Source of the DNA: Palsa-504 sp963756575
GTDB taxonomy: Bacteria; Actinomycetota; Actinomycetes; Streptosporangiales; Streptosporangiaceae
DNA length: 64,000 bases
Direction: 5' to 3'
Assembly: GCA_963756575.1 (NCBI GenBank)
Contig: CAVWOM010000005.1
Location: 186,001 to 250,000, forward strand
The position numbers were made by a program, and so were the translations under genes. Within the stretch, counting starts at the first letter, position 1; each line of letters begins with the position of its first letter. Shown in pieces: positions 54,678 to 63,951 of the stretch. The notes under the pieces were generated by a model. That model searched no databases, had not been told where the DNA came from, and worked only from the letters and a program-made list of their open reading frames with translations.

Positions 54678-55490
54678 TCACAGCTCCGCGACGAAGGTCT
54701 CCGTGAAGTCCGGGTTGATGTTCCGCGGCCCGTCTCCGGCCCGCGGGTTCGAGGAGATCCGGGTGGACCCGATCGTCACCTGGTGCGTGGTGTGCGCGTG
54801 CCCGCACAGCCAGATCGCCGGGCCGCACTCGGCGATCAGCTCGTCCAGGTCCGCGCCGATCTGCTGGTACCACTCCACCTCCGGGCCGCCGGGACGGTTC
54901 GTCCACGGCTGCAGCGTCGGCCAGAAGTGCGTGCAGACCACGGTCCGGCCGCGCTCCGCCGCGGACAGGCCCCGCAGCTGCCCGGCCAGGAACGAGCGGG
55001 CGGCCCGGTGCAGGTCGTTCGTATCCCGCCAGGTGAGGAAGCGGTCACCCAGCCGGATGTCGTCCACGCCCTGCAGGCCCTCGTCCGCCAGCATCGCGCT
55101 GTAGCCGTCGAGGTCGTCCTCGGCGATCAGGCACCACAGCGTCGACCCGATGACCCGCAGGCCGCTCGGCAGGACCACCGCCTCGTCGTCGAGGAAGTCG
55201 GCGCCGGGGACGCTCTGCACCGCCTCGCGGTATCGCCGGCGCGCCTCGCCGAGCTCGGAGTAGGCGTACTCGCCGTTACCCGGGACGACGATGATCCGCG
55301 TCGCGTCGCGCTGGGTTTCCCTGATCTCCCGGACCATCGCGCCCAGCAGCTCCGGCCGGTAGTGGATGTCGCCGCCCAGGAGTATCGCCTCGACGTCGAG
55401 ATCACGGGGCGGGATCCAGTAGGACGGGGAGCGCGGGGAATCGTAGAAGATGTCGGCGTAGAAGGCGACCTTGTGCGGCTCCGATGTCAC
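54678..55490 (-). CDS. Metallophosphoesterase (calcineurin-like)
   Basis: A 270-residue protein. AFYADIFYDSP near the start takes the place of the usual DxH strand; AILLGGDIHYRPELLG, VVPGNGEYAYSELGEA (GNxE in place of GNHE), VVCTHFWPT and WLCGHAHTTHQ are metal-binding segments. The altered first motif hints at changed metal use. GTG 55490 is chosen because GGAGGG lies 5 bases upstream. It faces the HAD-phosphatase gene. Could act on a nucleotide or phosphoester; unknown. Confidence 0.85.
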   Translation of the reverse strand: MTSEPHKVAFYADIFYDSPRSPSYWIPPRDLDVEAILLGGDIHYRPELLGAMVREIRETQRDATRIIVVPGNGEYAYSELGEARRRYREAVQSVPGADFLDDEAVVLPSGLRVIGSTLWCLIAEDDLDGYSAMLADEGLQGVDDIRLGDRFLTWRDTNDLHRAARSFLAGQLRGLSAAERGRTVVCTHFWPTLQPWTNRPGGPEVEWYQQIGADLDELIAECGPAIWLCGHAHTTHQVTIGSTRISSNPRAGDGPRNINPDFTETFVAEL

Positions 55491-55553
55491 GGTGACCCTC
55501 CGGGAGCGACGTCCGTCGTGCGCCTGATCGTTGTTGATCCTACCTGGCACGTT

Positions 55554-56222
55554 ATGGTGGCCGCTGTGACCCAACCTGCGCATTCCTCCGCCGCCGTCGC
55601 GGCGTCAGCCGTCCTGTTCGACCTGGACGGGGTCCTGGTCGATTCGATGCGGATGGTCGAGAAGGCCTGGCTCCGGTGGGCGGGCGAACAGCAGCTGGAC
55701 GCCGATGAGGTGCTGGCGGTCATCCACGGCCGGCGGGGCCAGGACTCGGTGCGGATGCTGGCGCCGCACCTCGATCCGGCCCAGCAGGTGCTGCGGATCA
55801 GCGCATACGAGACCGAAGCGGGGGGCGACGGGCTGACGGCGATCCCGGGCGCCGCGGAGTGCGTCGAGTTCGCGCGGCGCGGCCGGTGGGCGGTGGTCAC
55901 GTCCGGCGGGCGGGAACTCGCCACCCGGCGGCTGGCCCTGGTGGGGCTCCCGGTTCCCGAGGTGCTGGTGACCGGCGACGACGTGGAGCAGGGCAAGCCG
56001 GATCCGGAGCCGTACCTGCGGGCGGCCACGGCGCTGGGGGTCCCGGCCGCGGCCTGCGTGGTGGTGGAGGACGCACCGGCGGGGGTGCTGGCCGGCCAGC
56101 GGGCCGGAATGACCGTGCTGGCGGTGACGACGACCCATCCGGCGGCCGAGCTGACCCAGGCCGACCGGGTGTTCCCCGGCATGGGCGAGGTGGCCAGGCA
56201 TCTGCGTGGCGACGTAGGCTAA
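55554..56222 (+). CDS. HAD-superfamily sugar phosphatase / beta-phosphoglucomutase-like
   Basis: A 222-residue HAD hydrolase with all four motifs: LFDLDGVLVDSM, VVTSGGRELA, GKPDPEPYLR, and VVEDAPAGVLAGQRAG. A small helical cap after motif I fits the sugar-phosphatase branch. ATG 55554 is used; GTG 55566 is possible, since TATGGT lies seven bases before it and could make a leaderless mRNA. It ends 8 bp before the NCS1 permease start, so they may be one operon. Confidence 0.9.
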   Translation: MVAAVTQPAHSSAAVAASAVLFDLDGVLVDSMRMVEKAWLRWAGEQQLDADEVLAVIHGRRGQDSVRMLAPHLDPAQQVLRISAYETEAGGDGLTAIPGAAECVEFARRGRWAVVTSGGRELATRRLALVGLPVPEVLVTGDDVEQGKPDPEPYLRAATALGVPAAACVVVEDAPAGVLAGQRAGMTVLAVTTTHPAAELTQADRVFPGMGEVARHLRGDVG

Positions 56223-56230
56223 GACGCTTA

Positions 56231-57676
56231 ATGGTCCATAAAACAGACGCCGGGTTGAGCGCCCTGGAGGCCCCGACCTTCGGCGGCCGCATGCCCGCGT
56301 CCTCGGGCGACCTGGCGATCGAGACGCACGGCATCACCCCCGTGCCCGAAGGTAACCGCTACGGAACCTCCAGGCGGCTGTTCTCCGTCTGGTTCGCCCC
56401 GCAGATGACCATGACCGGCGTGTTCACCGGCTCGCTGGCGATCGTGTTCGGTCTCGGCTTCTGGCTCGGCCTGCTCGCCATGGTCATCGGCACCGTCCTG
56501 GGCTCGGCGCCGGTCGCCTACCTGTCGACCTGGGGGCCGCGCACCGGTACCGGCCAGCTGCCTGCCTCGCGGATGGCCTTCGGCGCGGCCGTGGTCCTGC
56601 CGGCCATCGTCCAGTGGCTATCGTCGATCGCCTGGGACGGCCTGGTGGGCCTGTTCGGCGGCGAGGCGCTGTCGACCCTGCTGCATACCCCGTTCTGGGT
56701 GGGCGTGCTGATCGTCCTGGCCGTGCAGGGGGCGGTGGGCATCTTCGGGTACGAGCTCATCCACCGGGTCGAGGCCGTGATGACGGTCGTCCTCGCCATC
56801 ACGTTCGCGGTGCTGACCGTCAAGCTGCTCAGCGGCAACCACCAGATCGTGACGCCGCCCGCCGTCCACCATGGCGCCCTGGCCGGCTCGTTCGTCCTGG
56901 AGGTCACGGTCGCGCTGAGCCTGGCGATCTCCTGGGCCAGCTACGCGTCGGACTACAGCCGCTACCTGCCGTCGTCCACCCCGGGCAAGCCGGTCTTCTG
57001 GTACAGCCTGGGCGGCATCGTGCTGAGCTACATCTGCATCCAGGCCATCGGGATCGCGGGGGCCAAGGCGCTCGGCGCCGAGACCGCCGTGGGCGTTCGC
57101 GACATCATGGGCGGCGGCTTCCTCGGCGCCCTGGCCCTCGTCGTGATCGCCCTCGCCTCGGTCGGCTCCAACGTCATGAACGACTACAGCGGCTCGCTCG
57201 CCCTGCAGACCGTAGGCGTCCGGGTCCGCCTGCCGGTATCGGCGCTGGCGGTCACGGTCATCGCGTTCTTCCTGATCCTGTGGATGCACGGCGGCGACAC
57301 CTCCGCCCGGTTCGAGAACGTGCTGCTGTTCGTGGGCTACTGGATCCCGGCCTTCGTGGCGATCGTCACCATCGACTGGTACTACCGCGCACGCGGGCGG
57401 CACACCGTCAATCCCGCCCGCGAGAGCACCGTCCGGGCCGACGCGATCGTCGCCCTGGTCACGTTCGTGGCTGCCTTCGGCGCCGCCGTCCCGTTCATGG
57501 ACACGTCCATCGTCGTCGGCCCGGTGGCCAGGGCCTGGGATGGCGCCGACGTGGCCTACTTCGTCAACTTCGCGGTCGCGGCCGTCATCTACGGCAGCTA
57601 CCGGCTCTGGCGCCACCACGCCGCCGCCCCCGCCGTCCCCGCCGCTGACGCGGCGAGGCGGCAGCAGCTCAGCTGA
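56231..57676 (+). CDS. NCS1 family cytosine/purine-type permease
   Basis: A 481-residue transporter of about 12 helices: GTSRRLFSVWFAPQMTMTGV, PASRMAFGAAVVLPAIVQW, ISWASYASDYSRYLP and VGYWIPAFVAIVTIDWYY are NCS1 marks for sodium- or proton-coupled uptake of nucleobases, hydantoins or allantoin. It follows the HAD gene by 8 bp. Its end overlaps by 8 bp, tail to tail, with the MFS gene. The substrate is not predictable; the distant amidohydrolase is not linked. Confidence 0.9.
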   Translation: MVHKTDAGLSALEAPTFGGRMPASSGDLAIETHGITPVPEGNRYGTSRRLFSVWFAPQMTMTGVFTGSLAIVFGLGFWLGLLAMVIGTVLGSAPVAYLSTWGPRTGTGQLPASRMAFGAAVVLPAIVQWLSSIAWDGLVGLFGGEALSTLLHTPFWVGVLIVLAVQGAVGIFGYELIHRVEAVMTVVLAITFAVLTVKLLSGNHQIVTPPAVHHGALAGSFVLEVTVALSLAISWASYASDYSRYLPSSTPGKPVFWYSLGGIVLSYICIQAIGIAGAKALGAETAVGVRDIMGGGFLGALALVVIALASVGSNVMNDYSGSLALQTVGVRVRLPVSALAVTVIAFFLILWMHGGDTSARFENVLLFVGYWIPAFVAIVTIDWYYRARGRHTVNPARESTVRADAIVALVTFVAAFGAAVPFMDTSIVVGPVARAWDGADVAYFVNFAVAAVIYGSYRLWRHHAAAPAVPAADAARRQQLS

Positions 57677-58970
57677 CGCTCTTGATCTTGTAGACGCCTA
57701 CGGCGGCGGCGATGGCCACGACGGTGGTGGCGCCGAACAGGGCCTTGTAGCCAGCCAGGGAGACCAGGGGAGCGGCGATCAGCGCGCCGATGGCGCCGGG
57801 GCAGACGATCGCGATGTTGATGATGCCGAGGTCCTTGGCCCGGTCACGGGCGGTCGGCAGCACCTGCGTAATCAGCGCCTGGTCGACCGCGATGTACGCG
57901 CCGTAGCCCAGGCCGAACAGCACCGCCGCGATCATGGACGACGTCCACGTGGGGGAGAACGTCAGCAGCAGCGCGGCCGCGGCGATGAAGAAGCTGGACA
58001 CGACGACCATCCGCTTGCGGCGGCCGCTGCGGTCGGAGATCATCCCGCCCACGATCGACGCGATGACCACGCAGACGGTGTAGATCAGGATCAGGATGAG
58101 CAGCCCGTCCGCGGCGGTCTGGCCGGGGAACTGCTTCGCGTAGTGCACGTCGTCGCGCAGGAAGTAGAGCAGGTACAGCGTGCCCATGGCGATGGCCAGG
58201 CTGCTCAGGAAGCGGGTCAGCCAGGCCCAGCCGAAATCGGGATACTGCCTGGGGCTGAGCCAGTAGGACGAGGCCAGCCGGCGCCAGGAGAACGGGTCCC
58301 GGTGGTGCGGCGCCAGCGGGTGGTCCGGGGTGAACAGGACGAACGGCAGGGCCAGCACCACCATCGCCACCGCGAGGGTGACGTAACTGGCGACGATGTG
58401 CTGGTCGAGGACGTCCACGACCAGGACGGTGCCCAGAACCAGGCCGAGCGCGATCGGCATGCCCACCCAGCCGGACACCGTGGCGCGCTGCCGCACCGGC
58501 ACGTGGTCGGGGATGGCCGCGCTGAGGCTGGCGTACTCGCCGTTCTGGAAGGCGCTGAACGCGAACCACAGCAGGGCCACCCCGAAGACCGTGTTCTGCT
58601 TGGCCAGCAGCACCATGCAGACTGCGGACAGCACGGCCATGATCAGCGTCCAGCGGTGCCGGCGGCCGCTGAAACGCCCGATCCGGCTCCCGTGGGCGGT
58701 GCGATCGGACAGCATGCCGACGATCGGGGTGGCCAGCGCCGAGGAGATGGCCCCCACCCCGGTCGCCACCCCGAGGGCGACGACCTTGTGCTTGGGCGTG
58801 ATGTCCTGCAACTGGAGCGCGAGGATGACCTGCTGCGGCGTCTGGGTGGCCATCCACATGCCGAGGCTGGCCAGGGTGAGCCCGAAGACCCAGCGGCGTC
58901 GCACGTGCTCGGTCGGCTCCGCCAGCGCCAGCGACTGCACGTCCGGCTGACCGACCGTCTGGTCCCTCAT
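57669..58970 (-). CDS. MFS transporter (GPH/SLC45-like sugar permease)
   Basis: A 433-residue permease of 12 helices. VATGVGAISSALATPIVGML followed by SDRTAHGSRIGRFSGRRHRW is the extended helix 2-3 loop of the GPH/sucrose-porter-like group rather than of drug exporters, and GGMISDRSGRRKRMVVVS repeats it in the second half. ATG 58970 has GGAGGTG just upstream, better than the longer start at 59000. A sugar substrate is likely by family; none is proven. Confidence 0.88.
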   Translation of the reverse strand: MRDQTVGQPDVQSLALAEPTEHVRRRWVFGLTLASLGMWMATQTPQQVILALQLQDITPKHKVVALGVATGVGAISSALATPIVGMLSDRTAHGSRIGRFSGRRHRWTLIMAVLSAVCMVLLAKQNTVFGVALLWFAFSAFQNGEYASLSAAIPDHVPVRQRATVSGWVGMPIALGLVLGTVLVVDVLDQHIVASYVTLAVAMVVLALPFVLFTPDHPLAPHHRDPFSWRRLASSYWLSPRQYPDFGWAWLTRFLSSLAIAMGTLYLLYFLRDDVHYAKQFPGQTAADGLLILILIYTVCVVIASIVGGMISDRSGRRKRMVVVSSFFIAAAALLLTFSPTWTSSMIAAVLFGLGYGAYIAVDQALITQVLPTARDRAKDLGIINIAIVCPGAIGALIAAPLVSLAGYKALFGATTVVAIAAAVGVYKIKSVS

Positions 58971-59120
58971 CACACCTCCGCGGCGACGGCGCACTGGCAA
59001 CGATCATGACGCATCCAGGCACATCGCGGTATACCCGGCCGTCACCAGGCCTGGGAAAACTAAAAAGGAACCACCCCCGGACAGGTACCGCCGGCCGGTA
59101 AAACGGGTAATTATTTATAC

Positions 59121-61279
59121 ATGTCGATCGCCATCTCCGAAGAGCACCGCGCGCTGGCCGAGTCCGTGGCTGGCTTCCTCACCGACCACCAGTCCCGCGC
59201 CGCCGCCCGCGCCCTGCTCACGGCCGAGGCGGAGGGGCTCCCTGACTTCTGGGCCGAGCTGGCCGGCCTCGGCGTGCTCGGCCTGCACATCCCCGAAGAC
59301 CTCGGCGGCGAGGGCTTCGGGCTGGCCGAGACGCTGGTCGTCGCCGAGCAGATGGGCCGCTTCCTGGCCCCGGGCCCGTTCGTCCCGACCGTGATCGCCA
59401 GCGCCGTCCTGGCCGCCGCCGGGTCCGACGACCTGAAGAAGAAGCTGCTGCCCGGGCTGGCCGACGGCAGCGTGATCGGCGCGGTCGCGCTGGGCGGCGA
59501 CGTGACCAGCGACGGAGGCACCGCCACCGGGAAGGCCGGCGTCGTGCTCAGCGGCCACCTGGCGGACGTGCTGCTCGCCCGGTCCGGCGACGACGTGCTG
59601 GTAATCGAGAAATCAGCCGGCGGCTACCAGGCCGAAGTCCCCGCCAACGTGGACCAGAGCCGCCGCGCTGCCAAGGTGACGCTCGACGCGGCGCCCGCCA
59701 CGGTGCTGCCGGGCGCGGCCCGGCTGCTGACCGACGTGGCCCGGGCCGTGCTCGCGGCCGAGGCGACCGGCGTCGCCGCCGAGACCACCGAGATGGCAGC
59801 CGAGTACGCCAAGGTCCGCCAGCAGTTCGGCCGCCCGATCGCGACCTTCCAGGCGGTCAAGCACCACGTCGCCAACATGCTGGTCGCGCGGGAGCAGGCG
59901 ACCGCCGCCGCGTGGGACGCCGGCCGGGCCGGGACCGGCGGCGGCGATCAGTTCAGCTACACCGCGGCCGTCGCCGCGGTGCTGGCCGGCCCGGCCGCGC
60001 TCGGGAACGCCAACCTGAACACCCAGGTGCTCGGCGGGATCGGGATGACCTGGGAGCACGACGCGCACCTGTACATGCGCCGGGCCACCGCCATCTCCGC
60101 GATCCTGGGCGCCGAGCAGGCCGCCATCGAGGTCACCGACCTGGTCCGCGGCGGCCTGCGCCGGGCGGCCGCCATCGACCTGCCCCCGGAGGCCGAGCCG
60201 ATCCGGGCGGCGATCAGGCCGGACATCGACCGGCTGGCCGCGCTGACCGGCGACGAGCGCAAGCGGGCGCTGATCGAGACCGGCTACGCGATGCCGCACT
60301 GGCCCAAGCCGTGGGGCCGCGACGCCAAGGCCATCGAGCAGCTGGTCATCGAGCAGGAGCTCCGCGCGGCCGGGATCAAGCGGCCCAGCCTCGGCATCAC
60401 CAGCTGGATCATCCTGACCCTGATCCAGTACGCCACCCCGGACCAGGTGGACCGGTATGTCCCCCCGGCGCTGCGCCAGGACGTGATCTGGTGCCAGCTG
60501 TTCAGCGAGCCCGGCGCCGGGTCCGACGCGGCCGGCATCAGGACCAAGGCCACCAAGGTCGACGGCGGCTGGAAGGTCAACGGCCAGAAGGTGTGGACCA
60601 GCGGCGCGCACCTGGCCTCGTTCGGCCTGGCGACCGTGCGGACCGACCCGGACGCGCGCAAGCACGAGGGCATCACCATGATGGTGATCGACATGCACGC
60701 CCCCGGTGTCACCGTCCGCCCGCTGAAGATGCCGAACGGCAGCTCGGACTTCAACGAGGTCTTCTTCGACGACGTCTTCGTCCCCGACCCCGACGTGGTC
60801 GGGCCGGTCAACGGCGGCTGGACCGTCGCCCGGGCCACGCTGGGCAACGAGAGCGTCAGCATCGGCGGCGGCGACGGTGGTTACTCGATGCCCGCCGAGT
60901 CGTTCATCGCCCCGCTCGACGCCCACCCGGAGCGGCTGGCGGGCGGGGCCGGCCGGGTCGGCCGGCACATCGCCCGCACTCAGGTGATGGGCGTGCTGAA
61001 CCAGCGCGCCGCCTACCGGGCAGTGGCCGGCGGGGTCCCGGCCCGGAGGGCAACATCACCAAGCTGCTGCTCTCCGAGATCGGTCACGAGTCCGCCGCGA
61101 TCATGCTCGAGCTGGCCGGCCCGGACGGCGCGTTCCTCGAGGGCCGCGGCGCCGTGGGACCGATGCTGATGCTGATGAACCGGGCCCTGTCGATCGCCGG
61201 CGGCACGTCGGAAATCAAGCGCAACCAGATCGCCGAGCGGATCGGCCGCCTCCCGCGCGACCCGCTCATCAACAACTAA
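59121..61279 (+). CDS. Fused two-domain acyl-CoA dehydrogenase (FadE34-like) with a single-base frameshift
   Basis: About 720 codons made of two dehydrogenase halves. The first has ISEEHRALAESVAGFLTDHQ, QQFGRPIATFQAVKHHVANM and GGIGMTWEHDAHLYMRRA; the second, from about 360, has WCQLFSEPGAGSDAAGIRT and KVNGQKVWTSGAHLASFG. Near 61040 one base seems to be missing: after AAYRAVAGGVP the true continuation NITKLLLSEIGHESAAIM to IAGGTSEIKRNQIAERIGR is in the next frame. Architecture and size fit mycobacterial FadE34-type enzymes acting on sterol side chains. The plus-strand promoter has no ribosome site before ATG 59121, so it may be leaderless. Confidence 0.85.
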
Positions 61280-61284
61280 CGCGG

Positions 61285-62319
61285 TTACCAGACGTCGCTG
61301 CTGAACGACGGCGGGCGGCGGTTGCCCGGCGTGCTGAGGAGCTCCAGGTCGGCCTCGACCATGAGGCCGACCAGCTCCTCGAAGCTGGTCTTGGGCTTCC
61401 AGCCGAGCTTGGTCGCGGCCTTGGCCGGGTCGGCGCACAGCTGGTTCACGTCGGCCGGCCGGACGAAGGCGGTGTCGCACACCACGTGCTCCTGCCAGTT
61501 CAGGCCGGCCAGGCTGAAGGCCAGCTCGACCAGTTCCTCGACGCTGCGGATGACGCCGGTCCCCACCACGAAGTCCTCGGGCTCGTCCCGGTTCAGCATG
61601 AGGTGCATGGCCCGGACGTAGTCGCCGGCGAACCCCCAGTCGCGCCGGGCCGCCAGGTTCCCGAGCCGCAGCTCGCGCTCGAGCCCGAGCTTGATCCGGG
61701 CCACGCCCAGCGACACCTTGCGGGTGACGAACTCCGGCCCGCGTCGCGGCGACTCGTGGTTGAACAAGATCCCGGACACGGCGAACATGCCGTAGGACTC
61801 GCGGTAGTTCTGGGTGAGGAAGTGGCCGTACGCCTTGGCCACGCCGTACGGGCTCCGCGGGTGGAAGGGCGTCCGCTCGGTCTGCGGCGACTCCTCCACC
61901 ATGCCGAACATCTCCGACGACGACGCCTGGTAGAACCGGATCTGGCCGCTGCCCGGCGTGCGCGAGCCGCTGATCCCGCTGCAGGTCCGGATCGCCTCCA
62001 GCATCCGGAGCACGCCGACGCCGGTCACCTCGCTGGTGAGCTCCGCCTGCTGCCAGGACATCGGCACGTAGGAGATCGCCCCGAGGTTGTACACCTCGTC
62101 CGGGTGGATCCGCTCCACCGCCGCGATGAGGCTGCCCTGGTCCAGCAGGTCACCCCGGATCAGCCGGATCTCATCGGCGAGCTCGCGCCGGCCCCGCACC
62201 GAGGGGTCGGCCTGCCCGCGGACCAGGCCCCACACCTCGTAACCCTTGCTCAGCAGGTGCTCCGCCAGGTAGGAGCCGTCTTGTCCGGTAATACCGGTGA
62301 TCAGCGCGCATCTCGCCAT
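61285..62319 (-). CDS. gmd: GDP-mannose 4,6-dehydratase
   Basis: A 344-residue extended SDR that turns GDP-mannose into GDP-4-keto-6-deoxy-mannose, precursor of GDP-fucose or GDP-rhamnose. Seen: ALITGITGQDGSYLAEHLLS, YNLGAISYVPMSWQQ, QASSSEMFGMV, the catalytic SPYGVAKAYGHFLTQNYRES (YxxxK), RDWGFAGDYVRAMHLML, and FVRPADVNQLCADP. It is a lone gene with no epimerase-reductase partner beside it in the window. The cell wall or an exopolysaccharide is the likely end use. Confidence 0.95.
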   Translation of the reverse strand: MARCALITGITGQDGSYLAEHLLSKGYEVWGLVRGQADPSVRGRRELADEIRLIRGDLLDQGSLIAAVERIHPDEVYNLGAISYVPMSWQQAELTSEVTGVGVLRMLEAIRTCSGISGSRTPGSGQIRFYQASSSEMFGMVEESPQTERTPFHPRSPYGVAKAYGHFLTQNYRESYGMFAVSGILFNHESPRRGPEFVTRKVSLGVARIKLGLERELRLGNLAARRDWGFAGDYVRAMHLMLNRDEPEDFVVGTGVIRSVEELVELAFSLAGLNWQEHVVCDTAFVRPADVNQLCADPAKAATKLGWKPKTSFEELVGLMVEADLELLSTPGNRRPPSFSSDVW

Positions 62320-62353
62320 AGCCGCAAACTAGCAGTCCCGTACGCTGATAGAC

Positions 62354-62933
62354 GTGGGGCCCTTGACGGTGATCGCCTGCGGCGCGCTGGGCGCGCACCT
62401 GCGGGAGATCACCGCGCGCCGTCAGTGGCCGGTCGAGCTGCACACCCTGCCCGCCCTGCTGCACAACCGCCCGCGGGAGATCGCGCCCTGGGCCGAACGG
62501 CTGGCGGCCGAGGCGCTCGCCCGCGGCCAGCGGGTGGCGGTGGCCTACGCCGACTGCGGCACCTACGGCGCGCTCGATGACCTGTGCGCCCGGCTGGGGC
62601 TGCGGCGGCTGCCGGGCCTGCACTGCTACGACGTGTTCGCCGGCCCGGAGCGGGTGCAGGAGCTCTTCGAGGCCGAGCCCGGCACCTACCTGCTGACCGA
62701 CTTCCTGGTGCGCAGCTTCGAGCGGACCGTGCTGGCCGAGCTCGGGCTGGACCGGTACCCGGAACTGTGGCCGGACTACTTCGGCCATTACCGCCGGGTG
62801 GTCTGGCTCGCCCAGGACCGGACCGCGGAGCTCGAAGCGGAGGCGGAGCGCGTGGCGGCCATGTTCGGCCTGCCGCTCACCGTCGTCGAGACCGGATCGG
62901 ACCGGCTGGAACGCGCGCTCGAAGAGCTGGTGA
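62354..62933 (+). CDS. DUF1638 protein, 3' end frameshifted
   Basis: The first 190 or so codons are a typical DUF1638 protein: VIACGALGAHLREITARRQW, VAVAYADCGTYGALDDLC, LPGLHCYDVFAGPERVQELF, and YFGHYRRVVWLAQDRTAELE. Conserved Cys and His in such proteins suggest metal binding. The given frame has no stop and runs on antisense through the next gene to 63556; one base removed near 62925 gives a stop at 62933, which matches family length, so I use that. GTG start. Function unknown; DUF1638 genes often accompany methylamine or corrinoid systems. Confidence 0.8.
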
Positions 62934-62938
62934 CAGGC

Positions 62939-63409
62939 TTACCCGGGCAGGCCTTCGGCCAGCGCCGCGAGCCGGTCGAGCGAGGCCCGGAGCCGTTCGG
63001 CCGTGTTCGCCTGGGCCCGCGCGAAGCGGCCCGGATCGGTCAGCTCGGTCCAGTCGTAGGTGCAGGTGACCCGGGTGCGCGCGACGCCGGCCGGCTCGAG
63101 CTCCCAGCGCCACAGGTGGCCGGGCGGCGCCTTGCCCACTTCGGATGGCCGCCAGGCCATCCGGCGGCCCTCCTCGAACTCGAACACGTGGTTCTCCCGG
63201 ACGTCACCGCGGGTCAGCGTCATCGTGAACACGTCGCCGGCCCGGCGGACCCGCTGCCCGGCGGCGGCCACGGCCAGGTTGTCGTTGCCGTCCCAGCCCG
63301 GCTGCCGGGCCGGGTCCGCGATCAGCTCGAAGATCTCTTCCGGGCTGGCCGCGATCTCCCGGCTGGCGCTCACCACCCGCGGCACCCGCGGGAACTCGTT
63401 GTCCTTCAT
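62939..63409 (-). CDS. SRPBCC family (polyketide cyclase/dehydrase-like) protein
   Basis: A 156-residue START-like ligand-binding domain: SASREIAASPEEIFELIADP, ARQPGWDGNDNLAV, and HVFEFEEGRRMAWRPSEVG, ending in a helix (RLRASLDRLAALAEGL). ATG 63409 with AGG upstream is preferred; ATG 63418 and further upstream starts are open. It is a common actinobacterial single-gene protein of unknown ligand. It converges on the DUF1638 gene, only a few bases apart. Confidence 0.88.
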   Translation of the reverse strand: MKDNEFPRVPRVVSASREIAASPEEIFELIADPARQPGWDGNDNLAVAAAGQRVRRAGDVFTMTLTRGDVRENHVFEFEEGRRMAWRPSEVGKAPPGHLWRWELEPAGVARTRVTCTYDWTELTDPGRFARAQANTAERLRASLDRLAALAEGLPG

Positions 63410-63443
63410 CGCGGTCATCCTACGGCCAGGGCGGCAGGCGAGG

Positions 63444-63491
63444 TGAAACCCCGCTTCGAGTGCGTCCTGACGCACCCGAAGCCCGGTTTCA
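63444..63491. repeat. 48-bp palindromic interspersed element, copy B
   Basis: Ends TGAAACC and GGTTTCA; 40 of 48 positions equal copy A at 12362 by my count, with most differences in the arms kept paired or in the centre. It lies between the SRPBCC gene and the next hypothetical gene. Confidence 0.75.
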
Positions 63492-63565
63492 CGCCGTTCC
63501 GGCGATCCATTCCATCCTCCGGGAACGTTCAGCGATCGTTCAGGAACGGGCGCTAATTTCCTGGC

Positions 63566-63940
63566 ATGGACGAATTCCGCGCCCGCCGGGTGGTCGATGC
63601 CCTCCGTGACCGCGGCGTTAACGCGCACCTGCTCCGCGCCGGCACCACCCAGTTCGGGGTCCGCGTGTCGCTGCCCGGCGGCCGCCAGGCCGAGTGGGAC
63701 ACCGACGGCACCGCCGGCCTCGAAGCCCAGGTCATGCGCGACGGCATGCTCGTCGGCTTCGTGCCCCAGATCGAGGGATCCGAGGATTTCGACGAGAGCC
63801 AGGTCGTCGACGCCATCGCCCGCACCGACTACGACCAGCCGGTTGCCCGCCAGCGGGCCACCGCGCCGCCGCCCAGCGCCCCGCTGCCGCGTGAAGGCGG
63901 AGTCTTCCGCCGCTTCCTCGACGGCTTCCGCTACCGGTAA
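63566..63940 (+). CDS. Hypothetical protein, 124 aa
   Basis: I do not recognise a named family. RVVDALRDRGVNAHLLRAGT, FGVRVSLPGGRQAEWDTDGT and GMLVGFVPQIEGSEDF suggest a small alpha-beta domain of about 90 residues, followed by a Pro-rich linker and a basic end (GVFRRFLDGFRYR). Base composition and codon use look like its neighbours. It starts 75 bp after palindromic copy B. Confidence 0.7.
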   Translation: MDEFRARRVVDALRDRGVNAHLLRAGTTQFGVRVSLPGGRQAEWDTDGTAGLEAQVMRDGMLVGFVPQIEGSEDFDESQVVDAIARTDYDQPVARQRATAPPPSAPLPREGGVFRRFLDGFRYR

Positions 63941-63951
63941 CGTAACGGCGC

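Noticed and set aside
62934..63556. Continuation of the DUF1638 frame to about 400 residues
   Set aside because: It is antisense to a well-supported SRPBCC gene, and family length is reached at 62933 after removing one base.
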